DNA of 64,000 nucleotides from Vibrio sp. S17_S38. Its GTDB lineage: Bacteria; Pseudomonadota; Gammaproteobacteria; Enterobacterales; Vibrionaceae. The notes under the pieces are model-generated. The model did not search any database. It saw nothing but the letters and a program-made list of their open reading frames with translations, and had not been told where the DNA came from. The stretch covers positions 41,257-105,256 of the forward strand of contig NZ_JAAUWW010000015.1 in NCBI RefSeq assembly GCF_014694375.1, in the 5' to 3' direction. A program made the translations under genes and the position numbers. This document shows, piece after piece, positions 36,867 to 46,145 of this stretch; positions within the stretch are counted from its first letter, which is position 1; each line of letters starts with the position of its first letter.

Positions 36867-37748
36867 ATGAATCAGGAAACCAAAGCCACCATTATTTTGG
36901 TACTCACCACTGTATTTGCAGGACTCGGCTGGATATTTTCAAAACAAGCCATTGCAGAGCTTCCTCCTTTTGCATTTATTAGCATTCGTTTTTTAGCCGC
37001 ATCCATCTTCTTGCTGCCTTTTTGCTATAAACAATTATTCACACTCTCTAGCACTCAAATACGCAATGCAGCTTCTGTTGGCATCATCATGTCATGCGCG
37101 TTATTAACTTGGGTAAAAGCTATTTCTGTCACCGATACTTTAGCTGAAGGAGCTTTTATTTCGAGCTTAGCAATGTTGTTTGCGCCATTAGTTGGTTGGG
37201 CACTCTTTAAGCAGAAACCTATTCGCATGTTTTGGATCTCATTACCTTTTGCCGTGGCAGGTTTGGCTTTCTTATCTTTATCCAATGGTTATCATCATTC
37301 ACCTAGTCAAATTTGGTTTTTAATTTCAGCGATATTTTTAGCATTCCATTTCAATTTTAATGCCAAATACGCACAAAGTGTTCCTAGCCTCACACTCGCT
37401 TGCATTCAGTTATCGGTTGTTGGTGTGGTTGCAGGCGTAGCATCTGTCTCTCTTGAAACATGGCCTGAACAAATAGGAAATATAACGTGGTTTTGGCTAG
37501 CGTGTAGCACTATTATTGCCACCAGCTTACGTTATGTAATGCAAACTATCGGCCAGAAACTGACCTCTTCTGGTAATGCCGCCATCATTATGATTTTAGA
37601 GCCAGTATGGGCAAGTTCACTTAGCGTTCTGTTCTATGGCGATGATATGCCAGTAGGAAAAATAATTGGCTGTGGATTGATCTTATGGTCATTATTTGTG
37701 TATCGAGGCGGGGCAAAACTATTAGAACGTAAGCGGTTGAATCCATAA
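36867..37748 (+). CDS. EamA-domain DMT family transporter
   Basis: A ~293-residue protein with about ten hydrophobic segments in two EamA repeats, typical of drug/metabolite exporters. It begins MNQETKATIILVLTTVFAGLGWIFSK, where the first helix starts; the second repeat begins around residue 145. The start is uncertain: a TTG at 36846 and a GTG at 36858 open the same frame, and none has a strong ribosome-binding site. The second half contains the typical GNAAIIMILEPVWASSLSVLFYGD. Substrate unknown. Confidence 0.85.
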   Translation: MNQETKATIILVLTTVFAGLGWIFSKQAIAELPPFAFISIRFLAASIFLLPFCYKQLFTLSSTQIRNAASVGIIMSCALLTWVKAISVTDTLAEGAFISSLAMLFAPLVGWALFKQKPIRMFWISLPFAVAGLAFLSLSNGYHHSPSQIWFLISAIFLAFHFNFNAKYAQSVPSLTLACIQLSVVGVVAGVASVSLETWPEQIGNITWFWLACSTIIATSLRYVMQTIGQKLTSSGNAAIIMILEPVWASSLSVLFYGDDMPVGKIIGCGLILWSLFVYRGGAKLLERKRLNP

Positions 37749-37797
37749 GATCCATCAACATAACGACTTTTAATAAAAACATATCGAAAAAAGGATA

Positions 37798-37824
37798 ATG
37801 GCAGATACACATTTATACTGCCAT
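37798..37824. terminator. Stem-loop at the end of the DMT gene and thiM remnant
   Basis: Stem ATGGCAG / CTGCCAT with a 13-base loop, between the convergent DMT transporter gene and the thiamine operon. There is no clear T tract, so its terminator role is tentative. Confidence 0.4.
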
Positions 37825-37857
37825 CGCCTACTGAGCATCCGTGGGAGCCAGTTTTAT

Positions 37858-38154
37858 CTATGCCACATGATGCGGTGTTTCATACCGTCTACATTGTAAA
37901 TTATTCATTAACGCTAACTCATCAAGTTGATGCAGCTTATCAAGTAAATGTATTTGTAAACTGCCCGGCCCTTGGCTTTGCTGGGCGGCAAGCTCTCCAG
38001 CCACTCCCAATATTGCGGTTGAACATAATCCTGCACTATCAAAATCAATCGCAGTAAACGCGCCAGTCAATGCTGTATGTGTGCACCCCATCCCAGTCAC
38101 TAACGGCATTAAGACATGCCCATTATCTAATTGATAAGTGTGTTGCGCATGTAC
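37858..38154 (-). pseudogene. thiM: Hydroxyethylthiazole kinase (ThiM), C-terminal fragment
   Basis: About 98 codons match only the last third of Thi[15 protein letters not shown], the family's GTGC active-site region with the cysteine kept, [10 protein letters not shown], and [26 protein letters not shown] full ThiM has about 265 residues; the N-terminal two-thirds, including the ATP and thiazole-binding strands, is gone. The remnant begins immediately after the thiY stop codon, so a deletion probably fused the end of thiY to the inside of thiM. It cannot encode a working kinase. It is the last member of the riboswitch-controlled operon. Confidence 0.85.
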
Positions 38155-38156
38155 GA

Positions 38157-39113
38157 TTAATATAAGTAAGGTGTCGGATCAACGGCCGTTTTTATCACGT
38201 TATTTTGATACATAAAATCGGCAAACGCTTTGTAGCCCTGTAAGTCACTTGCGGTTGGACGTAATGCAAAACGAGTTAATGTATCGCTCCATGCACGTTG
38301 ATTTAATTCAGTATCTAACGTTTTTGGGTTATACGATTTAAAACTATTCCAAGCTTGTTCAGGATGGTTAACAATAAATTGAGTCGCCAACGTTAAAGCA
38401 TGATTAAATTTGGCAATGGCTGCACCTTTTTTGGTGTTTTGGTTAACCACAAAGATGAGTTCTTCATAACTCGGTACACCATGTTCCTCTGGATAAAACG
38501 CTTTCACTTTCACTTTTACGTTTTCCAATGCCAATTGATTTGGTTCAAAATTACGCAAGCCTCCCCACACTGCATCGACTTTCCCAGACGCTAGTGATGC
38601 TGATAAATTCCACCCCACGTTCACCATTTTAATATCACTTAATTTCAGGCCAGAATGGCGCAGCATAGTCCCTACCATCGCATCTTCCGTGCCGGCGACG
38701 GCAATGCCAACTGTTTTGCCTTTTAATTCTTTCACTGAATTAATCTTGCCATTATCAAGCGTTAAAATGGTATTCAACGGTGTCGCAATCAAAGTGGCTG
38801 AGCGCTTTAGTGGTAAACCTTCGGCGAGATCCATAATGAAGTTAGGTTCATAAGTAACCGCCATATCCACTTTCCCTGCCGCCACCATTTTTGGAGGCAG
38901 CGTAGGATCGGCAGGCTCTTGAATAGTGACATCCAAACCTTCCTTCTTAAATAATCCTTGCTGCTGAGCCACAATAATTGGGCCATGATTCGGATTAACA
39001 AACCAATCGAGCATAACGGTTAATTTCTCAGAAGCCGACGCTTGAGAAGTCACTGTAAATAACAGGCTAAGTAAGCCAATTTTTTTGAGTCTGGAAAGTG
39101 TCGAGTAATGCAT
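38157..39113 (-). CDS. thiY: Thiamine-precursor ABC transporter substrate-binding protein (ThiY-like)
   Basis: A 318-residue NMT1/THI5-like periplasmic protein. The signal peptide (basic KK then [15 protein letters not shown]) is followed by the family start [25 protein letters not shown], then [22 protein letters not shown] and [15 protein letters not shown]. The start at 39113 follows AAAGGAGTTGTTAT; the longer frame adds 30 residues with no such signal. By location behind a TPP riboswitch and thiD it should bind a pyrimidine precursor of thiamine (HMP or formylaminopyrimidine). Confidence 0.88.
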   Translation of the reverse strand: MHYSTLSRLKKIGLLSLLFTVTSQASASEKLTVMLDWFVNPNHGPIIVAQQQGLFKKEGLDVTIQEPADPTLPPKMVAAGKVDMAVTYEPNFIMDLAEGLPLKRSATLIATPLNTILTLDNGKINSVKELKGKTVGIAVAGTEDAMVGTMLRHSGLKLSDIKMVNVGWNLSASLASGKVDAVWGGLRNFEPNQLALENVKVKVKAFYPEEHGVPSYEELIFVVNQNTKKGAAIAKFNHALTLATQFIVNHPEQAWNSFKSYNPKTLDTELNQRAWSDTLTRFALRPTASDLQGYKAFADFMYQNNVIKTAVDPTPYLY

Positions 39114-39138
39114 ATAACAACTCCTTTTGTGTAAATAA

Positions 39139-39939
39139 TTAGCCTTGATTCGGCCAATGAATAAAATGATTAAGTAAACGATCTGTGATGAAATACAAAC
39201 CAATAGTCAGTAACGATAAAATAAATAATCCAGCAAACATCTCTGCAATTTGCATTCGAGCATTACTTTGCAGCATGTAATAACCGAGCCCCGCACTTGC
39301 TCCTACCCATTCGCCAATGACAGCTCCAATTGGTGCAATCACCACCGCAACTCGTAAGCCAGAGGCAAGAGCAGGTAATGCAGAGGGAAATTTGACCCGA
39401 ATTAAGGTTTGCCATTTAGTCAGTTGGAAAGTATGAGCGAGCTCTAAATAGCCTTTAGGTGTGTTCTTTAAACCGTCATAACAGCAAGTCGTGATAGGAA
39501 AAAAGATAATCACGGCTGCCATCACCACTTTAGATGCCATTCCGTAGCCAAGCCACAGCATCAATATAGGGGCCAGCGCAAAAACAGGGATCGCTTGGCT
39601 CATAATCAAGATCGGCAACAACCAACGATTAACAGTGTTATTGAGTAATAAAATCAACGCAAAAATAGTGCCGAACGATAATCCAAACGCCAGCCCCATG
39701 AGGATCTCTTGCAACGTCACCCAAGTATTCATCGCGAGTACATCTGCATTGCCAACTAGAGCATATCCAACCGATAATGGCGCGGGCACAATAAAATTTG
39801 GCAACGAAAATAGGGTAATAATGCCTTGCCACAAACACAGTAAAACGCCGATAGTGATCCCAGTTTGAATCAGCAGACTCAATCGCCACACTTTGATATG
39901 GCTAGATTCTACTTTTCGTTGCACCGATAAACTCTTCAT
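39139..39939 (-). CDS. thiX: Thiamine-precursor ABC transporter permease (ThiX-like)
   Basis: A 266-residue permease of the SsuC/TauC-like BPD family with about six membrane segments. The cytoplasmic EAA loop reads ELAHTFQLTKWQTLIRVKFPSALPALASGLRVAV. It starts within the last bases of the ATPase gene (ATGA overlap, 39936-39939) and is followed 25 bases later by the binding-protein gene. Partner and operon context give the thiamine pyrimidine assignment. Confidence 0.88.
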   Translation of the reverse strand: MKSLSVQRKVESSHIKVWRLSLLIQTGITIGVLLCLWQGIITLFSLPNFIVPAPLSVGYALVGNADVLAMNTWVTLQEILMGLAFGLSFGTIFALILLLNNTVNRWLLPILIMSQAIPVFALAPILMLWLGYGMASKVVMAAVIIFFPITTCCYDGLKNTPKGYLELAHTFQLTKWQTLIRVKFPSALPALASGLRVAVVIAPIGAVIGEWVGASAGLGYYMLQSNARMQIAEMFAGLFILSLLTIGLYFITDRLLNHFIHWPNQG

Positions 39940-40700
39940 TCAACAACCTCCAATCGAGTCTCGGTTAATTGCTGAATCAATTGTTGTTGTGCTTCTAGAA
40001 GATCGGCGTCCATATTTCTCGGAGCGCATTGTTCGGACTCAAATTCAACCTCATACAATTTAGCGGGCAGCCCTTTCATAAGCACAATACGGTCAGCAAT
40101 ACGCAATGCTTCTTGGGGATCATGAGTAATAAAGAGCACCGTTTTGTTCTTCAATAATCGGCATACTAGATTTTGTAATTCGTAATGTGTTACTGCGTCA
40201 AGCGCGGCAAAAGGTTCATCCATAAGCACAATCGGTTTGTCTTGCATCAAAGTTCTCGCAATGGCAACACGCTGCCTCATACCACCCGATAACTGATAAG
40301 GATATTTCTCAAGGCAATTAGGCAAATCTAATTGATTTAATAATTGAGCCGCTTGCTTAGACTGAGACTTGGTAATGCTTCCGTGACGTAAATAAGCTTC
40401 TAAACACACGTTATGCAATACGTCTAACCACGGAAACAACAAATCTTGCTGGCCCATATACGCAACAGGAAAGTGATTTATTGAATATTGATCGTTATTC
40501 GGTCCTAAATAAATGTTGCCGGTTTGGATACCACCCACAGCATCAAAACCCGCAATACGTTTTAATAAGGTCGTTTTGCCACAGCCGCTTTTTCCAAGTA
40601 AGCATGTCCAAGTCTTAGTTTCAAATTGGACGGTTAGCTTGTCAAAAATAGGAGGGCTCGTAAGTGAGAACTGGAAAGTGAATTGCTCAATACTAATCAT
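39936..40700 (-). CDS. thiZ: Thiamine-precursor ABC transporter ATP-binding protein (ThiZ-like)
   Basis: A 254-residue ATPase of the nitrate/sulfonate/taurine type. Walker A is LLGKSGCGKTTLLKRIAG, the signature LSGGMRQRVAIARTL, Walker B IVLMDEPFAALDAV and the H-loop LFITHDPQEAL. It is 7 bases downstream of thiD and overlaps thiX, so the transporter is coupled to pyrimidine phosphorylation. Confidence 0.9.
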   Translation of the reverse strand: MISIEQFTFQFSLTSPPIFDKLTVQFETKTWTCLLGKSGCGKTTLLKRIAGFDAVGGIQTGNIYLGPNNDQYSINHFPVAYMGQQDLLFPWLDVLHNVCLEAYLRHGSITKSQSKQAAQLLNQLDLPNCLEKYPYQLSGGMRQRVAIARTLMQDKPIVLMDEPFAALDAVTHYELQNLVCRLLKNKTVLFITHDPQEALRIADRIVLMKGLPAKLYEVEFESEQCAPRNMDADLLEAQQQLIQQLTETRLEVVE

Positions 40701-40707
40701 CGCGATT

Positions 40708-41604
40708 TCAGCCTTTCACGCTGATATCATCAAAAACAGACGATGCATAAAAATGATGAACGGGGCCAGAACCTCTCCCAACATTAAGCTTATCAGCAGC
40801 CATAATGGCATGTGATATATAGGCTTTCGCTTTCGATATTGATGCTTCTAATTCAAAGCCTTGCCCTAAGTAAGACGCTAGAGCAGATGATAAAGTGCAA
40901 CCTGTTCCGTGTGTATTCGATGTCTTAATTCTAGGCTGTGAAAACACCGTTATTTGCTCACCATCAATCAACCAATCGGAGCTTTCCTCACCATCAAAGT
41001 GCCCACCTTTTAGTAAAATCTTCATTGATTTTAAGTTTGAATGAGCTTGCAATTGTTGAATGAAACTTTCAATTTCTGATTCATGGGTTGGCATCTGAGT
41101 ACCAATAAGAAATGCGGCTTCTGGAAGGTTTGGTGTTATGACCGTCACTAATGGAAATAATGTATTTACTAACGTTTGAATGGCTGAGTTTTCAATAAGC
41201 GCGTCACCACTGGTCGCAACCATTACAGGATCAAGCACCACATATTTTGGTTGATATTGCTTTAATTTTTGAGCGATAACCGCAATAACACTGGCGTCAT
41301 TTAGCATTCCAATCTTAACGGCTGCAATATCAATGTCTGAAAAAACCGCATCTAATTGCTGGCCAACAAACTCCGCGTCAATGGGTAAAATACCGGTGAC
41401 GCCTTGCGTATTTTGCGCTGTTAATGCCGTAATAACCGAACAAGCAAAAGTGCCCGTGGCTGAAATGGCTTTGATATCGGCTTGAATACCTGCGCCACCG
41501 CCAGAATCGGATCCGGCAATCGTGAGAATATTCACAATACTTAATTGCGTCGAAGTTGAACCTTCAAATAAAGATGATGAAGACATATTACAAGCGTTAG
41601 GCAT
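40708..41604 (-). CDS. thiD: Hydroxymethylpyrimidine kinase / phosphomethylpyrimidine kinase ThiD
   Basis: Ribokinase-fold enzyme (298 residues) phosphorylating HMP twice for thiamine synthesis. Signatures: ILTIAGSDSGGGAGIQADIKA at the start of the core, TAQNTQGVTGI, VLDPVMVATSGDALI, and the anion-hole block TSNTHGTGCTLSSALASYL. The ~24 N-terminal residues before the core are an extension (SSSSLFEGSTSTQ). The ribosome-binding site TAGGAAG lies within a long hairpin directly before the ATG. First gene after the TPP riboswitch. Confidence 0.94.
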   Translation of the reverse strand: MPNACNMSSSSLFEGSTSTQLSIVNILTIAGSDSGGGAGIQADIKAISATGTFACSVITALTAQNTQGVTGILPIDAEFVGQQLDAVFSDIDIAAVKIGMLNDASVIAVIAQKLKQYQPKYVVLDPVMVATSGDALIENSAIQTLVNTLFPLVTVITPNLPEAAFLIGTQMPTHESEIESFIQQLQAHSNLKSMKILLKGGHFDGEESSDWLIDGEQITVFSQPRIKTSNTHGTGCTLSSALASYLGQGFELEASISKAKAYISHAIMAADKLNVGRGSGPVHHFYASSVFDDISVKG

Positions 41605-41605
41605 A

Positions 41606-41642
41606 TCGAATACTTCCTACTTATGCGTAGGAGAACATTCGA
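41606..41642 (-). promoter_or_regulatory. Hairpin sequestering the thiD ribosome-binding site
   Basis: On the coding strand TCGAATGTTCTCCTAC pairs with GTAGGAAGTATTCGA (two small internal mismatches), ending one base before the thiD ATG. The Shine-Dalgarno sequence TAGGA is inside the stem. It is the likely expression platform of the upstream TPP riboswitch, acting on translation. Confidence 0.6.
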
Positions 41643-41717
41643 GTCTAACTGGTCAAAACCGTGTGACTAACTTGAGCGGCAAGCTATGACAACGAAAAGC
41701 AGAAAGGTGGTTCGAAA

Positions 41718-41799
41718 TTAGTTCCCTACGCCAATGTTAATTGGATCAGGTTCAACGGGTCTCACTTTTGTGATCTCAGCCTTTCAGCTCCCCGACTAA
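41718..41799 (-). ncRNA. TPP (THI-box) riboswitch
   Basis: The coding strand contains the conserved pyrimidine-sensor helix CTGAGA, the block ACCCGTTGAACCTGATC, and CGTAGGGAACTAA. The closing stem P1 pairs TTAGT with ACTAA, and CGGGGAGCTG gives the usual 5' part. P3 is short. It lies 113 bases before the thiD ATG and should switch the operon off when thiamine pyrophosphate is abundant. Confidence 0.96.
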
Positions 41800-41890
41800 A
41801 TACGTTTGCTAATGTAGAGACTTACTTGAAAGATGTAAAGCGATAAACCTGTCGTCTAGCGGTTAATAAAAAGAATCTATATATTTGTGA

Positions 41891-42421
41891 TCATCGACTG
41901 ATTTTATATAAGCAGTGTCTTTGTAAAATATCCCCTGCTTTCAATTTAGGGTGGTCAAAATCATTACGTGTATTCACCATTCCAATTTTCTGCATAACCC
42001 GTTGCGAAGGCGCATTTTGCTTAGCCGTGAAAGCATAAACGGCTGCTTGGTCTAATTCATCAAATGCAAATTTAATCGCAGCTCTTGCCCCTTCTGGTGC
42101 ATATTCCTTTCCCCAATGATCTTTTGCCACTCGCCACCCCACTTCAATAAAGGGAGCACAAGGAATATCTAATTCAACTTTATTTAAGCCAATGAGGCCA
42201 ATAAATTCATGTGTATCTCTGTGCTCAGCCAACCAAAAACCCCAACCATTAATGTCAAATAATGACGCGATGCGGTTGAACATTTCTTGAGTTTCATGCT
42301 CAGATAATACAGATGGAAAAAAACGCATAACTTCGGGATCTTGATTAAGTTTAATCAACGAATCCAAATCCGTTTCTTTCCAAGGGCGTAAAATTAAACG
42401 TTCGGTAGTTAAAGTTATCAC
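41891..42421 (-). CDS. GNAT family N-acetyltransferase (RimJ/RimL-like)
   Basis: A 176-residue GNAT protein of the RimL/Acetyltransf_3 type. It opens with TTERLILRPWKETDLDSLIKL, contains FIGLIGLNKVEL and the acetyl-CoA pyrophosphate region WRVAKDHWGKEYAPEGARAAIKFAFDEL, followed by the late strand block NAPSQRVMQKIGM. The start codon is GTG, preceded by GAGGAAAGCGA. The acetyl acceptor is unknown. Single gene. Confidence 0.92.
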   Translation of the reverse strand: MITLTTERLILRPWKETDLDSLIKLNQDPEVMRFFPSVLSEHETQEMFNRIASLFDINGWGFWLAEHRDTHEFIGLIGLNKVELDIPCAPFIEVGWRVAKDHWGKEYAPEGARAAIKFAFDELDQAAVYAFTAKQNAPSQRVMQKIGMVNTRNDFDHPKLKAGDILQRHCLYKISR

Positions 42422-42578
42422 TCGCTTTCCTCTTTCGATGTATTCTCTATTATGTTGTTCTTACACCAAACATAAAAATTAAAGTGGTTAAACAAACTCA
42501 CCACGACTGTTAAGCATAGCAAACTCGCTATTAATCTGATTAATAAGTAATAAACGGTTCTGTAATTGAAAGGTATAT

Positions 42579-43382
42579 ATGACTGAATTTATGTTAGCGA
42601 ACCAAATGTTGATCAGACTTTCTGTATTTTTGGTTGTGATTCTTGTTATGGGAATTTGGGAAGTCCATCATCCAAGAAAAATGCTTACTCAACCCAAAGG
42701 GTTTCGTTGGGTAAACAACCTTCTCGTTACCATCTTTAATGGTCTATTACTCCCCTTTACCTTGCCAATTCTAGCCGTATCGAGTGCTTATCTCGCTCAA
42801 CAACATCAGTGGGGGCTATTCAATCTCCTCAATATTCCAGAGCCTATTGAGTGTCTATTATCCATGCTATTACTGGATTGCCTCATTTACTGGCAGCACC
42901 GTATTTTTCATCTCGTTCCATGGCTGTGGCGTTTACACCGGGTACATCACGCCGATCAAGATATCGACATCACCACAGGTTCACGTTTTCACTTTATCGA
43001 AATATGGTTATCGATGTGGATTAAAATCGCCGCCATTATAATCTTCGGTATTTCTCCCATTGTAGTTTTGTTGTTTGAAATCATATTAAACGCTAGCGCC
43101 ATGTTTAATCACAGCAACGCCTATTTGCACTTGAAAGTCGATGCAATATTCCGTAAATGGATTGTGACGCCAGACATGCACCGTGTTCATCATTCAGTCT
43201 ATCCGCAAGAAACCAACAGCAATTATGGCTTTTGTTTATCAATTTGGGATCGCTGGTTTAACAGTTACATAGAACAACCGAAGGATGGTCATCGCGATAT
43301 GCAGATAGGATTGTCTCTGTTTCGACAGTCTAAAGAACAAAGTATATGGAAAATGTTGACTCAGCCCTTTCGTGAAAAATAA
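42579..43382 (+). CDS. Sterol desaturase / fatty-acid hydroxylase family protein
   Basis: A 267-residue membrane protein with four or so hydrophobic segments and the histidine clusters that bind a di-iron centre: HRIFH, HRVHHAD, HSNAYLH and DMHRVHHS. Such enzymes hydroxylate or desaturate lipids using O2 in the membrane. The specific lipid is unknown; bacteria with this family seldom make sterols. A 14-bp perfect hairpin follows the gene. Confidence 0.9.
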   Translation: MTEFMLANQMLIRLSVFLVVILVMGIWEVHHPRKMLTQPKGFRWVNNLLVTIFNGLLLPFTLPILAVSSAYLAQQHQWGLFNLLNIPEPIECLLSMLLLDCLIYWQHRIFHLVPWLWRLHRVHHADQDIDITTGSRFHFIEIWLSMWIKIAAIIIFGISPIVVLLFEIILNASAMFNHSNAYLHLKVDAIFRKWIVTPDMHRVHHSVYPQETNSNYGFCLSIWDRWFNSYIEQPKDGHRDMQIGLSLFRQSKEQSIWKMLTQPFREK

Positions 43383-43436
43383 CTAAGCTAGGATTTTCAG
43401 GTAATACTGATCGTTATAGCGATTCGCGTTTATAAC

Positions 43437-43476
43437 AACGGATCTTTATAATAATCGAGTTTTATAAAGATCCGTT
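43437..43476. terminator. Perfect 14-bp inverted repeat between convergent genes
   Basis: AACGGATCTTTATA pairs with TATAAAGATCCGTT around a 12-base loop. It lies between the convergent desaturase-family gene and the glutamate-synthase-like gene. The right arm ends in TTT, so it may work as a two-way terminator. Confidence 0.65.
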
Positions 43477-43504
43477 TACCTGCTTATTTTATGTAGATAA
43501 GAAT

Positions 43505-44986
43505 CTATTGATGCCCTTCATAAAACTTATCTAATGCTACCGACAAGCCACTTTCAGTGACAATACGTACATGCTTATGAGTTAAGCCGCGAACGTTTGC
43601 CACACCACATGAATGCGCCAACATACCTAAACCATAATTAATGTATTTGTTATAACTGGCCACACGCTCGGTTTTATCCGTGACATCCAAACCTTCTTGC
43701 CTTTTTATATCTTGGGTTGCAATGCCTGTCGGACAAGTATCTTTATTGCATTTAAGTGATTGAATACAGCCTAATGCAAACATATAACCTCGAGCAGAAG
43801 TCACGAAATCTGCGCCAAGCGCCACCGCCCAAGCGACTTTTGATGGTGTGATTAGCTTTCCAGACGCGACCACTTTAATTCGCTCACGTAAGCCATGTCG
43901 TTCAAGTGATCCAATCACTAATGGCAAACTCTCTTTAAGTGTCATGCCAACATAATCCATCAAAGGCTGCGGTGCTGCCCCTGTGCCACCATCTGCGCTG
44001 TCTATTGTAATAAAATCAGGCGCGCTCGATTCACCTCGACGCAACACTTCTTCTAGTAACTCATCGATCCAAGCATAAGAACCAATCACCGCTTTAAAGC
44101 CAACCGGTTTACCCGTCGTTTCTCGCACGAATTCGATCATATCAATCAATTCAGAGACATTTTTGATATCAACATGACCATTAGGACTAATTGAATCTTG
44201 CCCTTCCGGAATCCCGCGAATGGCTGCAATTTCCGCTGTAACTTTTCGCCCAGGCAACATTCCACCTTTTCCTGGTTTGGCGCCTTGGCTCATTTTAATT
44301 TCAAACATTTTGACTTGTTCATGTGCTGCGGCTTGTTGTAATTTCTCCGTGCTTAAATGACCTTGCTCATCTCGAACGCCATATTTAGCAGTCCCAATTT
44401 GAACCACAATATCGGCGCCGCTTTCTAAGTGATATGGTGTTAATCCGCCTTCTCCGGTATTCATCCAACAACCCGCTTTTTTAGCACCTTGTGAAAGTGC
44501 GCGGACGGCAGGCTTTGAAATCGCGCCGAAGCTCATGCCAGATATATTAAAAATTGATGCCGTTTTGTATGGATGTTTTGCGAAAGGCCCGATTGTTACT
44601 TCTTTTGGTTGTGCCGCATCTTCGTCCAATGTAGGAAATGCGCAGTTCATGAATAAAATAGTGCCAGTAGGATCGAGGTTACGCGTTGACCCAAATGCAA
44701 CCGTATGATCACCATTTCTGGCTGCTCGCTCTACCCAATTACGCTCCGAACGATTAAATGGCATTTCTTCTCTATCCATAGCAAAGAAATACTGACGAAA
44801 AAACTCGCCTTGCTTCTCAAAGAAAGTCCGTAATCGACCAACAACAGGGTAATTATGTCGAATCGCATTTTTATGTTGTCGCTTATCAAGCACGTAAAAA
44901 CAGACTACAACTAAAGCAAAAACTGCCAATAAAATAAGAATTAAGCTGGCTAATAGCTCAATCGATGAATATAAAATACCACTCAT
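43505..44986 (-). CDS. FMN-binding glutamate-synthase-family protein
   Basis: A 493-residue protein with one N-terminal membrane segment (about residues 8-31, LLASLILILLAVFALVVVCFYVL region) followed by the GltB FMN/synthase domain: ISGMSFGAISKPAVRALS, TGEGGLTPYHLESGADIVVQIGTAKYGVRD, MSQGAKPGKGGMLPG, DSADGGTGAAPQPLMD. The segment GCIQSLKCNKDTCPTGIATQ holds the cysteines that bind the 3Fe-4S cluster in glutamate synthase. The amidotransferase domain is absent, so ammonia-dependent or unrelated oxidoreductase chemistry is likely. GGAGTATGTCTGT precedes the ATG. Confidence 0.92.
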   Translation of the reverse strand: MSGILYSSIELLASLILILLAVFALVVVCFYVLDKRQHKNAIRHNYPVVGRLRTFFEKQGEFFRQYFFAMDREEMPFNRSERNWVERAARNGDHTVAFGSTRNLDPTGTILFMNCAFPTLDEDAAQPKEVTIGPFAKHPYKTASIFNISGMSFGAISKPAVRALSQGAKKAGCWMNTGEGGLTPYHLESGADIVVQIGTAKYGVRDEQGHLSTEKLQQAAAHEQVKMFEIKMSQGAKPGKGGMLPGRKVTAEIAAIRGIPEGQDSISPNGHVDIKNVSELIDMIEFVRETTGKPVGFKAVIGSYAWIDELLEEVLRRGESSAPDFITIDSADGGTGAAPQPLMDYVGMTLKESLPLVIGSLERHGLRERIKVVASGKLITPSKVAWAVALGADFVTSARGYMFALGCIQSLKCNKDTCPTGIATQDIKRQEGLDVTDKTERVASYNKYINYGLGMLAHSCGVANVRGLTHKHVRIVTESGLSVALDKFYEGHQ

Positions 44987-45092
44987 ACAGACATACTCCT
45001 TTATTAGTTATCTTCCTTTCTACTCCCCAAGCGAAGCGAGTGCAAAACGAAACGTAAATGACAAATTAAAAATGAGCCTCAAGGCGTATTAT

Positions 45093-46001
45093 TTAAGCTT
45101 TATCTTTTAACACTTCCATTCTTTCAGCACGATTTTTTCTATAGTTCATAAAAGTAATCAGTAAACCTGCCGACATGATAAATGCACTACCAACTAAGCT
45201 ATAGCGCGTTGGCACTTCATCAAATAACCAATATCCAATCACACATGCAAAAAGAATTTGAAAATAGAAAAACGGTGCGACGTGAGAAGCATCTGCCACT
45301 TTCATCGCTTTAATCAGACAAAGTTGTGACACGATAGTGACCACTGGAATCGTAATAAAATATGGAATCGATTCCATGCTAGGAGTCTTCCACATTTGTG
45401 GTTGTGCTACTAAACACACTGTCGCGACCATTCCTAAAATAAAGAACGTATTAATGAAAATAGACAAAAAAGAGATTTTTGCATCAATGGTTTTGGTGAC
45501 TAAGTTATAAGCCGTATTGGCAAAAACAATCACAAGCGGTAAGAGATAAATGACATGCATCCCACCCTCACTGGTCGGGTTCATCACTACAATCACACCA
45601 ATAAAGCCAAGAATGGTCGCAACAATTTTCGTCGGTGTTAATTGTTCTTTAAAAAAGAAAGCTCCACCCAACATAAAAGCGATACCGCCCATTTGCGCGA
45701 TAATAATATAAACATTTAGTGGGATATATTTCAGAGAGATTACCGATGTGATAGCGCACACTAAGAACAGTGCTGAACGTAGCAACAGTTTTTTATTGGT
45801 AGCCAACATTGCCGTTTTAGTTTGCTTCGGCATAAAAATCAGCATACATAGAAATGGAATAGCAAAGCGGAAAAAAACCATCTGAATCGGGTGATAGCCA
45901 TGTAAGATTAGATATTTATCTGCACTGTCTTTCAGCGTTAATGATAACGTCGCGATCAAAATAAGTATCGCACCTAATGTGTTGTTATTTTGAGCTTTCA
46001 T
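45093..46001 (-). CDS. EamA-domain DMT family transporter
   Basis: A 302-residue protein with ten hydrophobic segments in two EamA repeats. The first half contains SALFLVCAITSVISLKYIPLNVYI (part of helices 3-4) and the second half HVAPFFYFQILFACVIGYWLFDEVPTRYSLVG, both typical. It resembles the RarD/YdcZ-type exporter group only generally. Substrate unknown; it is not the same subgroup as the exporter at 36.9-37.7 kb. Monocistronic. Confidence 0.88.
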   Translation of the reverse strand: MKAQNNNTLGAILILIATLSLTLKDSADKYLILHGYHPIQMVFFRFAIPFLCMLIFMPKQTKTAMLATNKKLLLRSALFLVCAITSVISLKYIPLNVYIIIAQMGGIAFMLGGAFFFKEQLTPTKIVATILGFIGVIVVMNPTSEGGMHVIYLLPLVIVFANTAYNLVTKTIDAKISFLSIFINTFFILGMVATVCLVAQPQMWKTPSMESIPYFITIPVVTIVSQLCLIKAMKVADASHVAPFFYFQILFACVIGYWLFDEVPTRYSLVGSAFIMSAGLLITFMNYRKNRAERMEVLKDKA

Positions 46002-46048
46002 GAGAATTCTGATTTAAAAATAATAAGACAACATAACTTAACAATCAT

Positions 46049-46079
46049 AAAAAACAAGCCAATCTCTGACTTGTTTTTG
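46049..46079 (-). terminator. Rho-independent terminator after zntB
   Basis: Stem CAAAAACAAG / CTTGTTTTTT on the minus strand with an 11-base loop and a T-rich tail, about 70 bases past the zntB stop. Confidence 0.7.
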
Positions 46080-46145
46080 CATTATAAGATTACGTTAGAT
46101 GCCATCTTTAATAATCACCAAATTTAAAGAGGTTATCAAAAATAC

